Source: Pedobacter ureilyticus
Lineage (GTDB): Bacteria > Bacteroidota > Bacteroidia > Sphingobacteriales > Sphingobacteriaceae
DNA length: 64,000 bases
Assembly (NCBI RefSeq): GCF_005925345.1
Contig: NZ_SSHJ01000001.1
Location: 633,817 to 697,816, forward strand
Direction of reading: 5' to 3'
Made by a program: the position numbers and the translations under genes. A model generated the notes under the pieces. The model ran no database searches. It saw only the letters and a program-made list of their open reading frames with translations, and was not told where the DNA came from. Shown piece after piece: positions 52,186-59,978 of the stretch (positions are counted from its first letter, which is position 1; every line of letters starts with the position of its first letter).

Positions 52186-53460
52186 CTACCTATACAATTC
52201 CTTTTCATAATCTGCGATCATTAAGTAAAGTTTCAATTTCTCATCTAGTACATTGTTCTGCATCATGTTTAACGCTTCCCACGAGGCAATTACTTCCGGC
52301 AATTGCAGTTTATTTTCACGGTAGCCCAGCACATTTACATCTAATGTTTTTTGTAATGTTGGAATGATTTTTTGCTCCATTGCAGCAATCTGCTGTTGCA
52401 TTGTCTTGATCTGATACTGCATTCCGTACAACATTCCCTGCGTTTCCTGCAGCATCGCAGCTTTTTCCATTTGCATGGCTTCCACTTCGTATTGCATTCC
52501 TTTCACTTCAGATTTATACATTTTCGATGCCCAAGGCGCAATTGGAATACTCACCATTCCCATTGCGCTAAAGGCCTTCGGCATGCCGCTGCCCAAAGGC
52601 GACATGTGATCGAACCGAATTCTAAAATCTGGACGACTTTGTCTTTTCATTGCATCAATATTCAAGTTCATCGATTGGATATTGTAATCCATCTTGGCTA
52701 CGTCTTTTCGAGCCATCGCTAAACTTGCTGTGTCCAAAGCTGCTGCCGCTACAAATTGAGGAATGTAGTTGCTATCAATTTTAAAATCGGCATTGCCTTG
52801 CCTGTTCATCATGCTATTTAACCAAGCTTTCGCTTTACCAATCTCTCCTTCCTGCATGCGTTTCATGTTTTTTGTTTCTTCTAGCTTCGCTGATGTCTGA
52901 AAAACGCTCCCCAATTTCGACTGGTTAAAAGGATACCTTATTTCCTCAATCTTATTCATGATCTGCATAATTTGGGAGCTTTTCTCAAGCACTTTCAGTT
53001 TTTGCTGCGCTATCAACCAAGCATAATACAACTTCTTTGCCTGTGTTTTAAAGTCATTCAAAGTCACTTCTCTAGTGGCTCTTTCTATTTTCGCTTTCGA
53101 TTCGATGAACTTTTTTTGCGCATTCAGCTTGCCATAGTTAGGGATATCCTGTTCTACTTGAAACATCAACGAACCTTTGTCTCGTCCATCCATGATCATT
53201 TGCCCAGGATAAGGTGTCATAAAAGTTCCCACACCTACCATTGGCGCCATCCAAGCAGTAGCTGCTTTGGCATTGTATTGGTAACTTTCGGCCTTTAAAC
53301 CATAAGATTTAAGGAGTAAGTTATTCTGGTCGATGCGATTTAGGATGGTATCGAGCGATAGTACACGGGTTTGGGCTGTAGTAAGCACAGGCAACAGTAT
53401 CGCTCCTACGAGCAAAAAGGCGAATCTGTTACTTAGCAGAAATGTCCAAAAATGCGTCAT
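52186..53460 (-). CDS. CusC-like outer-membrane efflux channel (TolC family)
   Basis: A protein of about 424 residues. An in-frame ATG at 53670 exists, but the added 70 residues are translated REP-like repeat; the ATG at 53460 gives a signal peptide (FAFLLVGAILLPVLTTAQT). Two TolC-type helical halves are visible (SLDTILNRIDQNNLLLKSYG; KIIPTLQKTLDVNVLGYREN) plus Met-rich stretches (MNLNIDAMKRQ, MQYEVEAMQMEKAAMLQETQ, MLYGMQYQIKTMQQQIAAME), an enrichment suited to Cu(I)/Ag(I). It should complete the tripartite pump with the adaptors and the CusA halves. Confidence 0.88.
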   Translation of the reverse strand: MTHFWTFLLSNRFAFLLVGAILLPVLTTAQTRVLSLDTILNRIDQNNLLLKSYGLKAESYQYNAKAATAWMAPMVGVGTFMTPYPGQMIMDGRDKGSLMFQVEQDIPNYGKLNAQKKFIESKAKIERATREVTLNDFKTQAKKLYYAWLIAQQKLKVLEKSSQIMQIMNKIEEIRYPFNQSKLGSVFQTSAKLEETKNMKRMQEGEIGKAKAWLNSMMNRQGNADFKIDSNYIPQFVAAAALDTASLAMARKDVAKMDYNIQSMNLNIDAMKRQSRPDFRIRFDHMSPLGSGMPKAFSAMGMVSIPIAPWASKMYKSEVKGMQYEVEAMQMEKAAMLQETQGMLYGMQYQIKTMQQQIAAMEQKIIPTLQKTLDVNVLGYRENKLQLPEVIASWEALNMMQNNVLDEKLKLYLMIADYEKELYR

Positions 53461-53566
53461 TTCGAAACGAAACATAGTGAAGTGAGAACCGAAAGCTATA
53501 CGAAGTAAAATCTCACGCCGAATTTTCCGCCCGCTAGATTTCTCCTCGTTCCTCGTCGAAATGACG
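53455..53566. repeat. REP-like element overlapping the efflux channel start codon
   Basis: CGTCATTTCGAAACGAAACA ... CCTCGTCGAAATGACG. The CGTCAT end supplies the minus-strand ATG of the channel gene, the same arrangement as at 52041. Confidence 0.8.
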
Positions 53567-53656
53567 AACCGAAGTAAAGTAATATCCTCAGTATTACCAC
53601 TATTTTCGTTTCCCCCTTGGGAAGAGATTCCGAGGTTAAGTCGGGAGAATTTGGCT

Positions 53657-55594
53657 TTAATGCTGTACATCGTGCACCTCCAATTTTCCGTATTTTTTCA
53701 ATTCGTATTCTTTAGACATTAAAAAGATGAGTGGCGTAACCAATAAAATGTGAGTTGAAGATGTCAATACACCACCAATCATGGGTAGCACAATAGGCTG
53801 CATTACGTCAACCCCTACTCCAGAGGCCCATAACACAGGCACCAAACCAAACAACGATACGCAAACCGTCATCAATTTTGGCCTTAAGCGTTTCGCTGCG
53901 CCGTAAATCACATATTCTCGTAAATCATCTCTAGTAATGGTTTCTCTCGAATTGCCTTTAAGCTTGATTAAATTTTGCATCGCATCGTTCAAATAAATCA
54001 CCATTACAATTCCTGTTTCTACCGCAATTCCAAATAAAGCGATGAAACCTACTGCCACACCTACAGAAAGGTTAACGCCCCAAAAGTAAATCATGTAAGC
54101 GCCGCCAATCAAAGCAAACGGCACTGTAATTAAGCTTAAAAAAGCTTCTCTGATAGAATGGAAAGCGAAGTAAAGTGAGAAGAAAATAATCACTAAAACC
54201 ACTGGTGCTATCCACATCAAGGTTTGTTGACCTCTAATTAAATTTTCGTACTGACCGCTCCACTCCAGAAAATATCCCTCAGGTAAAATGCCATCTTCTT
54301 TATTCAATTGCTCCATTGCTTCTTTTACCGTACTTCCCAAATCCCGATCACGAACGTTAAACATTACCGCTCCACGCAAAATCGCATTGTCAGAGCTAAT
54401 CATTGGTGGGCCGTCTTCAAACTTGACATCGGCCACTGCAGACAGAGGAATTTCACCAAAACCCTGAGATTGCAACGGAATACGCTGGATTTGCTCTACG
54501 CTATTACGGTACTCTTGCGCTAAACGCACACTGATCGAAAAACGCTGTCGACCTTCAATCGTATTGCCAATGTTTGCGCCACCTAAAGCAGTTTCCACCA
54601 CCTGATTTACATCATCAATGTTTAAGCCGTAGCGAGCTAGTTCTTCTCGTTTAATATTTACTGCCAGATATTTTCCACCAGTAATAGGCTCCACAAACAA
54701 ATCGCTCACGCCAGCAGTACCTTCCAAAGCAGCTTTTACTTTCTCCGAAACCGCAGCAATGGTATCTAAATTTTGTCCAAAAACTTTAATCCCCACATCG
54801 GTACGAATACCGGTTGCCAGCATATTGATACGATTGATGATGGGCTGTGTCCAACCGTTTACCACTCCCGGAATTTGCAATTTCGCATCCAATTCGGTAA
54901 TGATATCTTTTTTGGTAACTCCCTCACGCCATTCACTTTTTGGTTTCAGCGTAATAATCGTTTCAATCATGCTAATCGGCGAATTATCCGTTGCCGTACT
55001 CGCCCTACCTGCTTTCCCCAATACTTTATCTACCTCTGGTACCGATTTAATGATTTTATCTTGTACCTGTAAAATCCGTTTCGCCTCCGCGTTAGATACA
55101 TCTGGCAAAGTTACTGGCATAAACAAAATACTTTGCTCATCCAACGGAGGGATAAATTCTGTACCCAAATTTTTCAATAAGGGAATAGTAATCAGTAATG
55201 CTACTACATTAATAGCTATGGTTGTTTTACGCCATTTTAGCACTTTTCTAATGACAGGTTCGTACACTCGTTCCAAAAATCTATTCACCGGATTGGAACT
55301 ATCTGGCTTAAATTTTCCCTTCATAAAAAAGGAAATCAACACCGGTGCCAAAGTAATCACCAACAAGGCATCCACAATCATGATGAACGTTTTAGTATAA
55401 GCTAACGGGTGGAATAGCTTGCCCTCTTGCCCGGTAAGCATAAATACCGGCAAAAACGAGGTAATGATGATTACAGTAGCAAAAAACACCCCTCTCGATA
55501 CCTGTTTGCTCGATTTGGTGATAATTGCCAACCGTTCTTCTTCGCTAATCCATTCTGGTTCTTTGCGAAATTTATTTTTTAACCAATTTTTCAT
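53657..55594 (-). CDS. cusA: CusA-like RND heavy-metal efflux pump, C-terminal part
   Basis: A 645-residue protein equal to the C-terminal 60% of a CusA/CzcA pump. It starts in the loop after TM4 (EPEWISEEERLAIITKSSKQ), continues with TM5-6 (GVFFATVIIITSFLPVFMLT), the GxxLFHPLAYTKTF helix, the second periplasmic half (TEFIPPLDEQSILFMPVTLP; the Met-lined pathway residues are not individually assigned) and TM8-12 (NLSVGVAVGFIALFGIAVET). The first ten residues (MKNWLKNKFR) have no counterpart in intact pumps as far as I can tell. The missing N-terminal part is encoded at 55767-57056, separated by 172 bp carrying three copies of a palindromic repeat. Either two chains assemble, or the pump is inactivated. 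Confidence 0.88.
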   Translation of the reverse strand: MKNWLKNKFRKEPEWISEEERLAIITKSSKQVSRGVFFATVIIITSFLPVFMLTGQEGKLFHPLAYTKTFIMIVDALLVITLAPVLISFFMKGKFKPDSSNPVNRFLERVYEPVIRKVLKWRKTTIAINVVALLITIPLLKNLGTEFIPPLDEQSILFMPVTLPDVSNAEAKRILQVQDKIIKSVPEVDKVLGKAGRASTATDNSPISMIETIITLKPKSEWREGVTKKDIITELDAKLQIPGVVNGWTQPIINRINMLATGIRTDVGIKVFGQNLDTIAAVSEKVKAALEGTAGVSDLFVEPITGGKYLAVNIKREELARYGLNIDDVNQVVETALGGANIGNTIEGRQRFSISVRLAQEYRNSVEQIQRIPLQSQGFGEIPLSAVADVKFEDGPPMISSDNAILRGAVMFNVRDRDLGSTVKEAMEQLNKEDGILPEGYFLEWSGQYENLIRGQQTLMWIAPVVLVIIFFSLYFAFHSIREAFLSLITVPFALIGGAYMIYFWGVNLSVGVAVGFIALFGIAVETGIVMVIYLNDAMQNLIKLKGNSRETITRDDLREYVIYGAAKRLRPKLMTVCVSLFGLVPVLWASGVGVDVMQPIVLPMIGGVLTSSTHILLVTPLIFLMSKEYELKKYGKLEVHDVQH

Positions 55595-55636
55595 CGGCTT
55601 TATAATTTTTAATTTTAATTAATTCTCCCCAGTACA

Positions 55637-55765
55637 GACGCAAAATATTGCGTCCCTATCCCTAAATCCTTTTATTTTCCATTCCATTCGTGCTACAGGC
55701 GCAAAATATTGCGTCTCTATTACCGCTTCCTTCATTCATATCGCATAGACGCAAAATATTGCGTC
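55637..55765. repeat. Three copies of an 18-bp palindrome between the cusA halves
   Basis: GACGCAAAATATTGCGTC occurs at 55637-55654, 55698-55715 (first base pair altered) and 55748-55765, each near-perfectly palindromic with flanking CTAC/GTAG-type bases. The last copy abuts the TAG stop of the N-terminal pump half, which lies in the repeat flank. Confidence 0.9.
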
Positions 55766-55766
55766 T

Positions 55767-57056
55767 CTACTGTGATTTTCCATTGCCAACCACCTGTTCA
55801 TACCGTTCCGACAAATGCTTGTATGCATTCTCGCTCATGATAATTCCATTGTCTACAATTACACCAATAGCCAGTGCAATGCCCGTTAATGACATGATAT
55901 TTGAACTAATGCCGAAAGCATTTAACAAAATGAAACTTGCCGCTATGGTAATTGGAATTTGGATGATGATACTTACCGCACTACGCCAGTGAAACAAGAA
56001 AATAATCACGATTAATGAGACCACAATCATTTCTTCAATTAAGGTATGCTTAATCGAATCTACCGACTCTTTTATCAGCTCGCCACGATCGTAAACAATA
56101 TCGAATTTCACTCCTTTAGGCAAACCTTTTGCTACTTCAGTCATTTTAGCTTTTACCTTATCAATTACCTCTGCAGCATTTTCGCCATAGCGCATTACCA
56201 CAATTCCACCTACACGTTCGCCTTCGCCATCTTGATCAAAAATCCCCAAACGAGTTTCGCCGGTCATTTGTACGGTAGCCACATCCGCAATGCGAATAGG
56301 CGTACCATTCTGATTTTTAATAGGAATGCTGGCGATTTCGTCTATCGATTTTAAATAGCCCGAGGTTTTGATGATGTAACCAATATCACTCATTTCGAAC
56401 TTCCGTCCGCCAGCTTCATTGTTGTTACTTCTCACTGCCGAAATAACCTGAGGCACGGTAAGTTTGTAAAACAACAGCTTATTCGGATCTATCGCAATTT
56501 GATATTGTTTTTGGAAACCACCAAAGGAAGCTATCTCACTTACACCTGGCACATTCTGCAAAGCAAATTTCACATACCAATCTTGTATGGCACGTTGTTC
56601 GCCCAAGTCTGTATCTGGCGCATCTAAAGTGTACCACAATACGTGTCCAACTCCTGTACCATCTGGCCCAAGCTGTGGCGTAGCGCCATCTGGCAATGTT
56701 TTCGAAATTGTGCTAATTCGTTCCAGCACTCGTTCTCTAGCCCAATACACATCTACATCATCCTCAAAAATGACATAGATGAAGCTCATGCCGAACATGG
56801 AAGAACCACGCACATATTTAATTTTAGGAATACCTTGTAAATTGGTTACCAACGGATAGGTAATCTGATCCTCTATCAATTGAGGCGAACGTCCCATCCA
56901 CTCTGTGAACACAATTACCTGGTTTTCGGACAAGTCTGGAATAGCATCTATCGGATTTTTCTTTACCGCAAAAATGCCCCAAACAAATATCCCGATGGCC
57001 AACACCAACACGATAAATCGGTTGCGCATAGACCAGTCAATAATTTGATGTACCAT
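55767..57056 (-). CDS. cusA: CusA-like RND heavy-metal efflux pump, N-terminal part
   Basis: A 429-residue protein: TM1 (FIVLVLAIGIFVWGIFAVKK), the first periplasmic porter half (DAIPDLSENQVIVFTEWMGR; GGFQKQYQIAIDPNKLLFYK; GIVVMRYGENAAEVIDKVKA) and TM2-TM4, ending with the conserved SLTGIALAIGVIVDNGIIMS-ENAYKHL segment. Intact CusA/CzcA pumps are about 1030-1070 residues; this frame stops 15 residues after TM4 with TAG at the edge of a palindromic repeat. The C-terminal remainder follows as a separate gene. The start matches other family members. Confidence 0.88.
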   Translation of the reverse strand: MVHQIIDWSMRNRFIVLVLAIGIFVWGIFAVKKNPIDAIPDLSENQVIVFTEWMGRSPQLIEDQITYPLVTNLQGIPKIKYVRGSSMFGMSFIYVIFEDDVDVYWARERVLERISTISKTLPDGATPQLGPDGTGVGHVLWYTLDAPDTDLGEQRAIQDWYVKFALQNVPGVSEIASFGGFQKQYQIAIDPNKLLFYKLTVPQVISAVRSNNNEAGGRKFEMSDIGYIIKTSGYLKSIDEIASIPIKNQNGTPIRIADVATVQMTGETRLGIFDQDGEGERVGGIVVMRYGENAAEVIDKVKAKMTEVAKGLPKGVKFDIVYDRGELIKESVDSIKHTLIEEMIVVSLIVIIFLFHWRSAVSIIIQIPITIAASFILLNAFGISSNIMSLTGIALAIGVIVDNGIIMSENAYKHLSERYEQVVGNGKSQ

Positions 57057-57100
57057 TTGAAAATTATTACCCTCTTTCTTTTCTTTCTTCTAGTCAAGCC

Positions 57101-57182
57101 GTCATTCCCGCGTAGGCGGGAATCTTAAAGCAACAGCAATTACAAATACTTTAAGATTCCTAATCGAGTTGGGAATAACGAC
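57101..57182. repeat. Dispersed inverted repeat (CGTCATTCCCGCG type)
   Basis: CGTCATTCCCGCGTAGGCGG...AATCTTAAAG pairs imperfectly with CTTTAAGATTCC...GGGAATAACG. The same arm sequences recur in opposite order at 57669-57737. Confidence 0.8.
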
Positions 57183-57190
57183 AGACGGTG

Positions 57191-57541
57191 CTAGTGCGCT
57201 TTTACCGTTTTACCAGTACGATCGTATTTGCAGCAGCTTGGCAGCTTATCGTAAACCTCATTTTTAGCTTTAGCCTTCGGTGTATCGTGACCTAAACCAG
57301 CTATTTTTTGTTGAATTGTAGCATTGGTGATTTTAGAACTGTCATAGCTTACCGTTAAAAACTTATTGTCTTTATCCCAAGTAGCACTGGTAATTGCAGC
57401 ATCTTTCAAACCAGTTTCGATACGTTTTTTACACATACCGCAGTTACCTAATACTTTAATTTTGTCTGTTTTTGTTTGTGCAAAAGCTGCAGTGCCTAAC
57501 ATAGTGAATGCTACAACAGCAATCATTTTTAATGATTTCAT
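57191..57541 (-). CDS. Periplasmic heavy-metal-associated (HMA) protein
   Basis: A 116-residue protein with a signal peptide (about 1-21, AFAQ). Residues about 26-90 form an HMA ferredoxin-like fold with GNCGMCKKRIE (about 32-42), a CxxC copper site in which the usual preceding Met is replaced by Asn. The tail KLPSCCKYDR adds a CC pair. It is probably a periplasmic copper chaperone or sink feeding the efflux pump downstream. Transcribed in the same direction as the pump genes, 134 bp upstream of the N-terminal half across a repeat. Confidence 0.87.
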   Translation of the reverse strand: MKSLKMIAVVAFTMLGTAAFAQTKTDKIKVLGNCGMCKKRIETGLKDAAITSATWDKDNKFLTVSYDSSKITNATIQQKIAGLGHDTPKAKAKNEVYDKLPSCCKYDRTGKTVKAH

Positions 57542-57668
57542 AATAATTTTAGTTTTATTGATAGCAAGAGTTTATGCAAAGCAATTCTCGCTAGCAAGGG
57601 GTTAAATAAATAAGATTTGGATTGTTTTGGCTAAAAGCCGGTTGGATTTGTTCGAAACGTTGTTCTAT

Positions 57669-57737
57669 CGTCATTCCCAACTCGATTGGGAATCGTAAAG
57701 CGTACGCATTAGGATTCCCGCCTACGCGGGAATGACG
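57669..57737. repeat. Dispersed inverted repeat (CGTCATTCCCAAC type)
   Basis: CGTCATTCCCAACTCGATTG and AGGATTCCCGCCTACGCGGG-AATGACG form the ends of one hairpin element related to 57101-57182. It lies between the HMA and HYC_CC_PP genes. Confidence 0.8.
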
Positions 57738-57777
57738 ACATAATGAAAGGCATTACGTTTTCGAAAGAAAGAGGGTA

Positions 57778-58176
57778 TTATATTCTGTAAGTACAGTTTT
57801 TGATAAAAATAGGGGTCCGTTTCCCTATTGGAGGCGCATTACTTCTCGCCTCTTGCGAAATAATTTTGGTAACTGGGAAAAGATAACTTTCCAAAGGATT
57901 TAGCTGAGGAATTACAAAAACCGATTGCTCGAACTTGTAAACCTGTGTACTTGCTTTTTGAGCCTGATCTACCTTAGCTTGGTGTTGTACATCTTTACAA
58001 CAAGATTTCTCGGAAGATTCCTTTTTTTCCATCCCACAGAAATCACAAGCATGTTTTTCGCTATCGGTTAAACTCCAATCTACAAGTTCGCCCATGCAGT
58101 AATGAAGATTCACTCCGGCTCCACTGGCTACTGCCAGATAGAAAAATGCCAAAAGTGTTAAAAAGAATTTCTTCAT
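57778..58176 (-). CDS. HYC_CC_PP family protein
   Basis: A 132-residue protein with a signal peptide (about 1-20) and the family-defining motifs: HYCMGELVDWSL (about 25-36), CDFCGMEKK (about 45) and SCCKDVQHQ (about 58), then NAPPIGKRTPIFIKNCTYRI at the C-terminus. These Cys/His residues imply metal binding; members are restricted to Bacteroidota and commonly adjoin copper resistance genes. It is the most upstream gene of the efflux group here. Confidence 0.92.
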   Translation of the reverse strand: MKKFFLTLLAFFYLAVASGAGVNLHYCMGELVDWSLTDSEKHACDFCGMEKKESSEKSCCKDVQHQAKVDQAQKASTQVYKFEQSVFVIPQLNPLESYLFPVTKIISQEARSNAPPIGKRTPIFIKNCTYRI

Positions 58177-58385
58177 TGCCCAACAAAGATGAACAAAAAG
58201 TTAGATAGGTTTTTATATAATTTTCAAAATCTGTTATAGAATTGACAAAATATCGAAAGAATACCGAGTAAAAGCTACTGTTTGAATTGATAGCAAAGGG
58301 TATTAAAGTGTATCAAAGAAAACAGGGGTTGCACCAACACTTTGGCACCTACCCTGCTTTTCGTAAAATTATGAACTAGGAAATA

Positions 58386-59033
58386 CTAATAAGCTGCCGT
58401 AAAACGCTGACGTGGATGCTTGTTACTTTCTACTTCATCAGCAATTACGATAGCTAAATCTTCTACAGAAAGCACACATTTGCCTGCCTCATCAAAAACT
58501 GGATTTTCCAATCCTAAACGATATTTCCCAGTACGACCAATGGTGATACCAGGATGCATCTCAATTGCAGGGCTGAAGAAAGTCCAATTCAATTCTTTTT
58601 CTTCTTTCAAAGTGTTGAGATAATCTCTGGCAGCAGTTGCTCCAGGTTTAATTTCTGCTGGGAAGGTTGGTCCATCTACCAATTGATTACCATCAATAAA
58701 CAAACTTCCGGCGCCACCAATCACAATCAATCTGTTTACATCTGAAGCTTTTACACCAGCTTGGATTGCTTCCGCCCCTTTAATGAAATCTTCAAAAATG
58801 TTGGGGTTAGTCCAACCCGGATTAAACGCACTTACTACCACATCGCAACCCTTAATTGCACTTGCTAATGCGGCTTGATCTAGCACATCTACACTTACCG
58901 CTTTTACGTTTTCTCTTGCCGCCACTTTATCCGTGTTTCTTGCAATGGCTAAAACTTCATGGCCACGATTAGCCAATTCGTTTACTAAATTTTGTCCTAC
59001 AAAGCCTGTGGCTCCTATTACTGCTACTTTCAT
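58386..59033 (-). CDS. NAD(P)-binding oxidoreductase, NmrA/SDR-like
   Basis: A 215-residue Rossmann protein: VAVIGATGFVGQNLVNELAN (about 3-22) is the GxxGxxG dinucleotide site, with IKGCDVVVSAFNPG (about 63) and RLIVIGGAGSLFIDG (about 102). It matches the YwnB/NAD(P)H-binding atypical SDR family often paired with an Rrf2 regulator, as here with the gene at 59231. A YxxxK catalytic pair is not evident. The start codon is 12 bp from an array of 11 heptanucleotide repeats, which could influence its expression. Confidence 0.9.
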   Translation of the reverse strand: MKVAVIGATGFVGQNLVNELANRGHEVLAIARNTDKVAARENVKAVSVDVLDQAALASAIKGCDVVVSAFNPGWTNPNIFEDFIKGAEAIQAGVKASDVNRLIVIGGAGSLFIDGNQLVDGPTFPAEIKPGATAARDYLNTLKEEKELNWTFFSPAIEMHPGITIGRTGKYRLGLENPVFDEAGKCVLSVEDLAIVIADEVESNKHPRQRFTAAY

Positions 59034-59045
59034 ATCATCTTAATG

Positions 59046-59122
59046 GTTAATTGTTAATTGTTAATTGTTAATTGTTAATTGTTAATTGTTAATTGTTAAT
59101 TGTTAATTGTTAATTGTTAATT
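59046..59122. repeat. Tandem heptanucleotide array, (GTTAATT)x11
   Basis: Eleven perfect GTTAATT units (77 bp) lie between the Rrf2 gene and the oxidoreductase gene, ending 12 bp from the latter's start codon. Perfect units of this length are prone to slippage; a change in number would move any promoter relative to the gene by 7 bp per unit. Confidence 0.97.
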
Positions 59123-59230
59123 GTTATAATTATTTATTCTAGGCTTAACTTCTTTGGTTATTGTGATTTGATTATGGATAATTCATTTTAATTTGTAACT
59201 ATTTTTATTACAGTTTTAACTAAAAAAAAG

Positions 59231-59641
59231 CTATTCAAATCTGGCGCTAAAATCTGCCAGTGTTTGCTTATCCAATTCACTTACCAAACGCCTTTCTGTT
59301 TCCTCATATAAATTGGCTAAGTGCTTATTAATATCTCGCCCAACTTCACAAAGTGGATTCGGATCATTCTTATGGCTACCTAAAAGATAATTTCCTTTTA
59401 CGCTTTGGTAAATTGCCCCAAGTTTAATTTGATTTGCCGCTTTAGCCAACGTCGCTCCACCATTCTTCCCTTCTTTGCTCATCACAAAACCATGCTCTCG
59501 TAGGTTAATCAATTCTTTTCTTACCAAAACAGGGTTGATATTGATACTACCAGCCATATAATCAGAAGACAGCAGTTCTCCATTTGCTTTTTCTAGCAAA
59601 ACTAAAATATGTAAAGAAATGGCAAACCTGCTATTGTTCAT
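59231..59641 (-). CDS. Rrf2-family transcriptional regulator
   Basis: A 136-residue winged-helix protein: FAISLHILVLLEKANGELLS, SININPVLVRKELINLREHG (recognition region) and FVMSKEGKNGGATLAKAANQ (wing) are typical of Rrf2. The cluster of three Cys used by iron-sulfur members (NsrR, IscR) is absent; only one Cys (in NPLCEVG) is seen, as in the YwnA group. It probably controls the adjacent oxidoreductase gene on the same strand. Confidence 0.92.
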   Translation of the reverse strand: MNNSRFAISLHILVLLEKANGELLSSDYMAGSININPVLVRKELINLREHGFVMSKEGKNGGATLAKAANQIKLGAIYQSVKGNYLLGSHKNDPNPLCEVGRDINKHLANLYEETERRLVSELDKQTLADFSARFE

Positions 59642-59978
59642 TCTGTAATTTTAATTATTACAGTACAAAATAACACAATAATTTTTGGTTCAGCAAATCA
59701 TTTAGTTATTTTTTACATAAAAAAGATTAGTATAAAGCAAAAATAAGCAAAACGGTTAAAACCGTTTATATACAATGCTTTATAAAACAGTAGTCTTAGT
59801 TTGGAACTCGGTGTCTGATAGGTTTTGGTCTTAAAAATACAAAGATAGGTTACTAATTCGTTACCGATTAGCAAAGGTAATCAAAGATGTAACAGGTTAT
59901 ATTTCAGTGTTTTGCCCTATTTTTCATATTCCCTTGTAACTCAATACAATTTAATTTTAAACATTAAACATTTGAGTT
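59642..59978. other. Upstream region of the integrase, possible element boundary
   Basis: 337 bp with no gene. AAACGGTT-AA-AACCGTTT (59750-59767) is a perfect 8-bp inverted repeat. The region probably contains the integrase promoter and perhaps an attachment site, but no second copy of a core sequence can be identified within the window. Confidence 0.45.

Noticed and set aside
52047..52208. N-terminal extension of the second adaptor from ATG 52208
   Set aside because: The extra residues are translated REP-like repeat, and the extension buries the lipoprotein signal that begins at 52046.
53461..53670. N-terminal extension of the efflux channel from ATG 53670
   Set aside because: Same reason: repeat-coded residues, with a good signal peptide starting at 53460.
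49379..58176. Bacterial retron, DGR or phage defence island in the repeat-rich metal locus
   Set aside because: No reverse transcriptase, TR/VR pair or nuclease is present; the repeats are short palindromes around ordinary efflux genes.
59046..59122. CRISPR-like array
   Set aside because: Units of 7 bp are head-to-tail without spacers and no cas genes are nearby; it is a simple tandem repeat.
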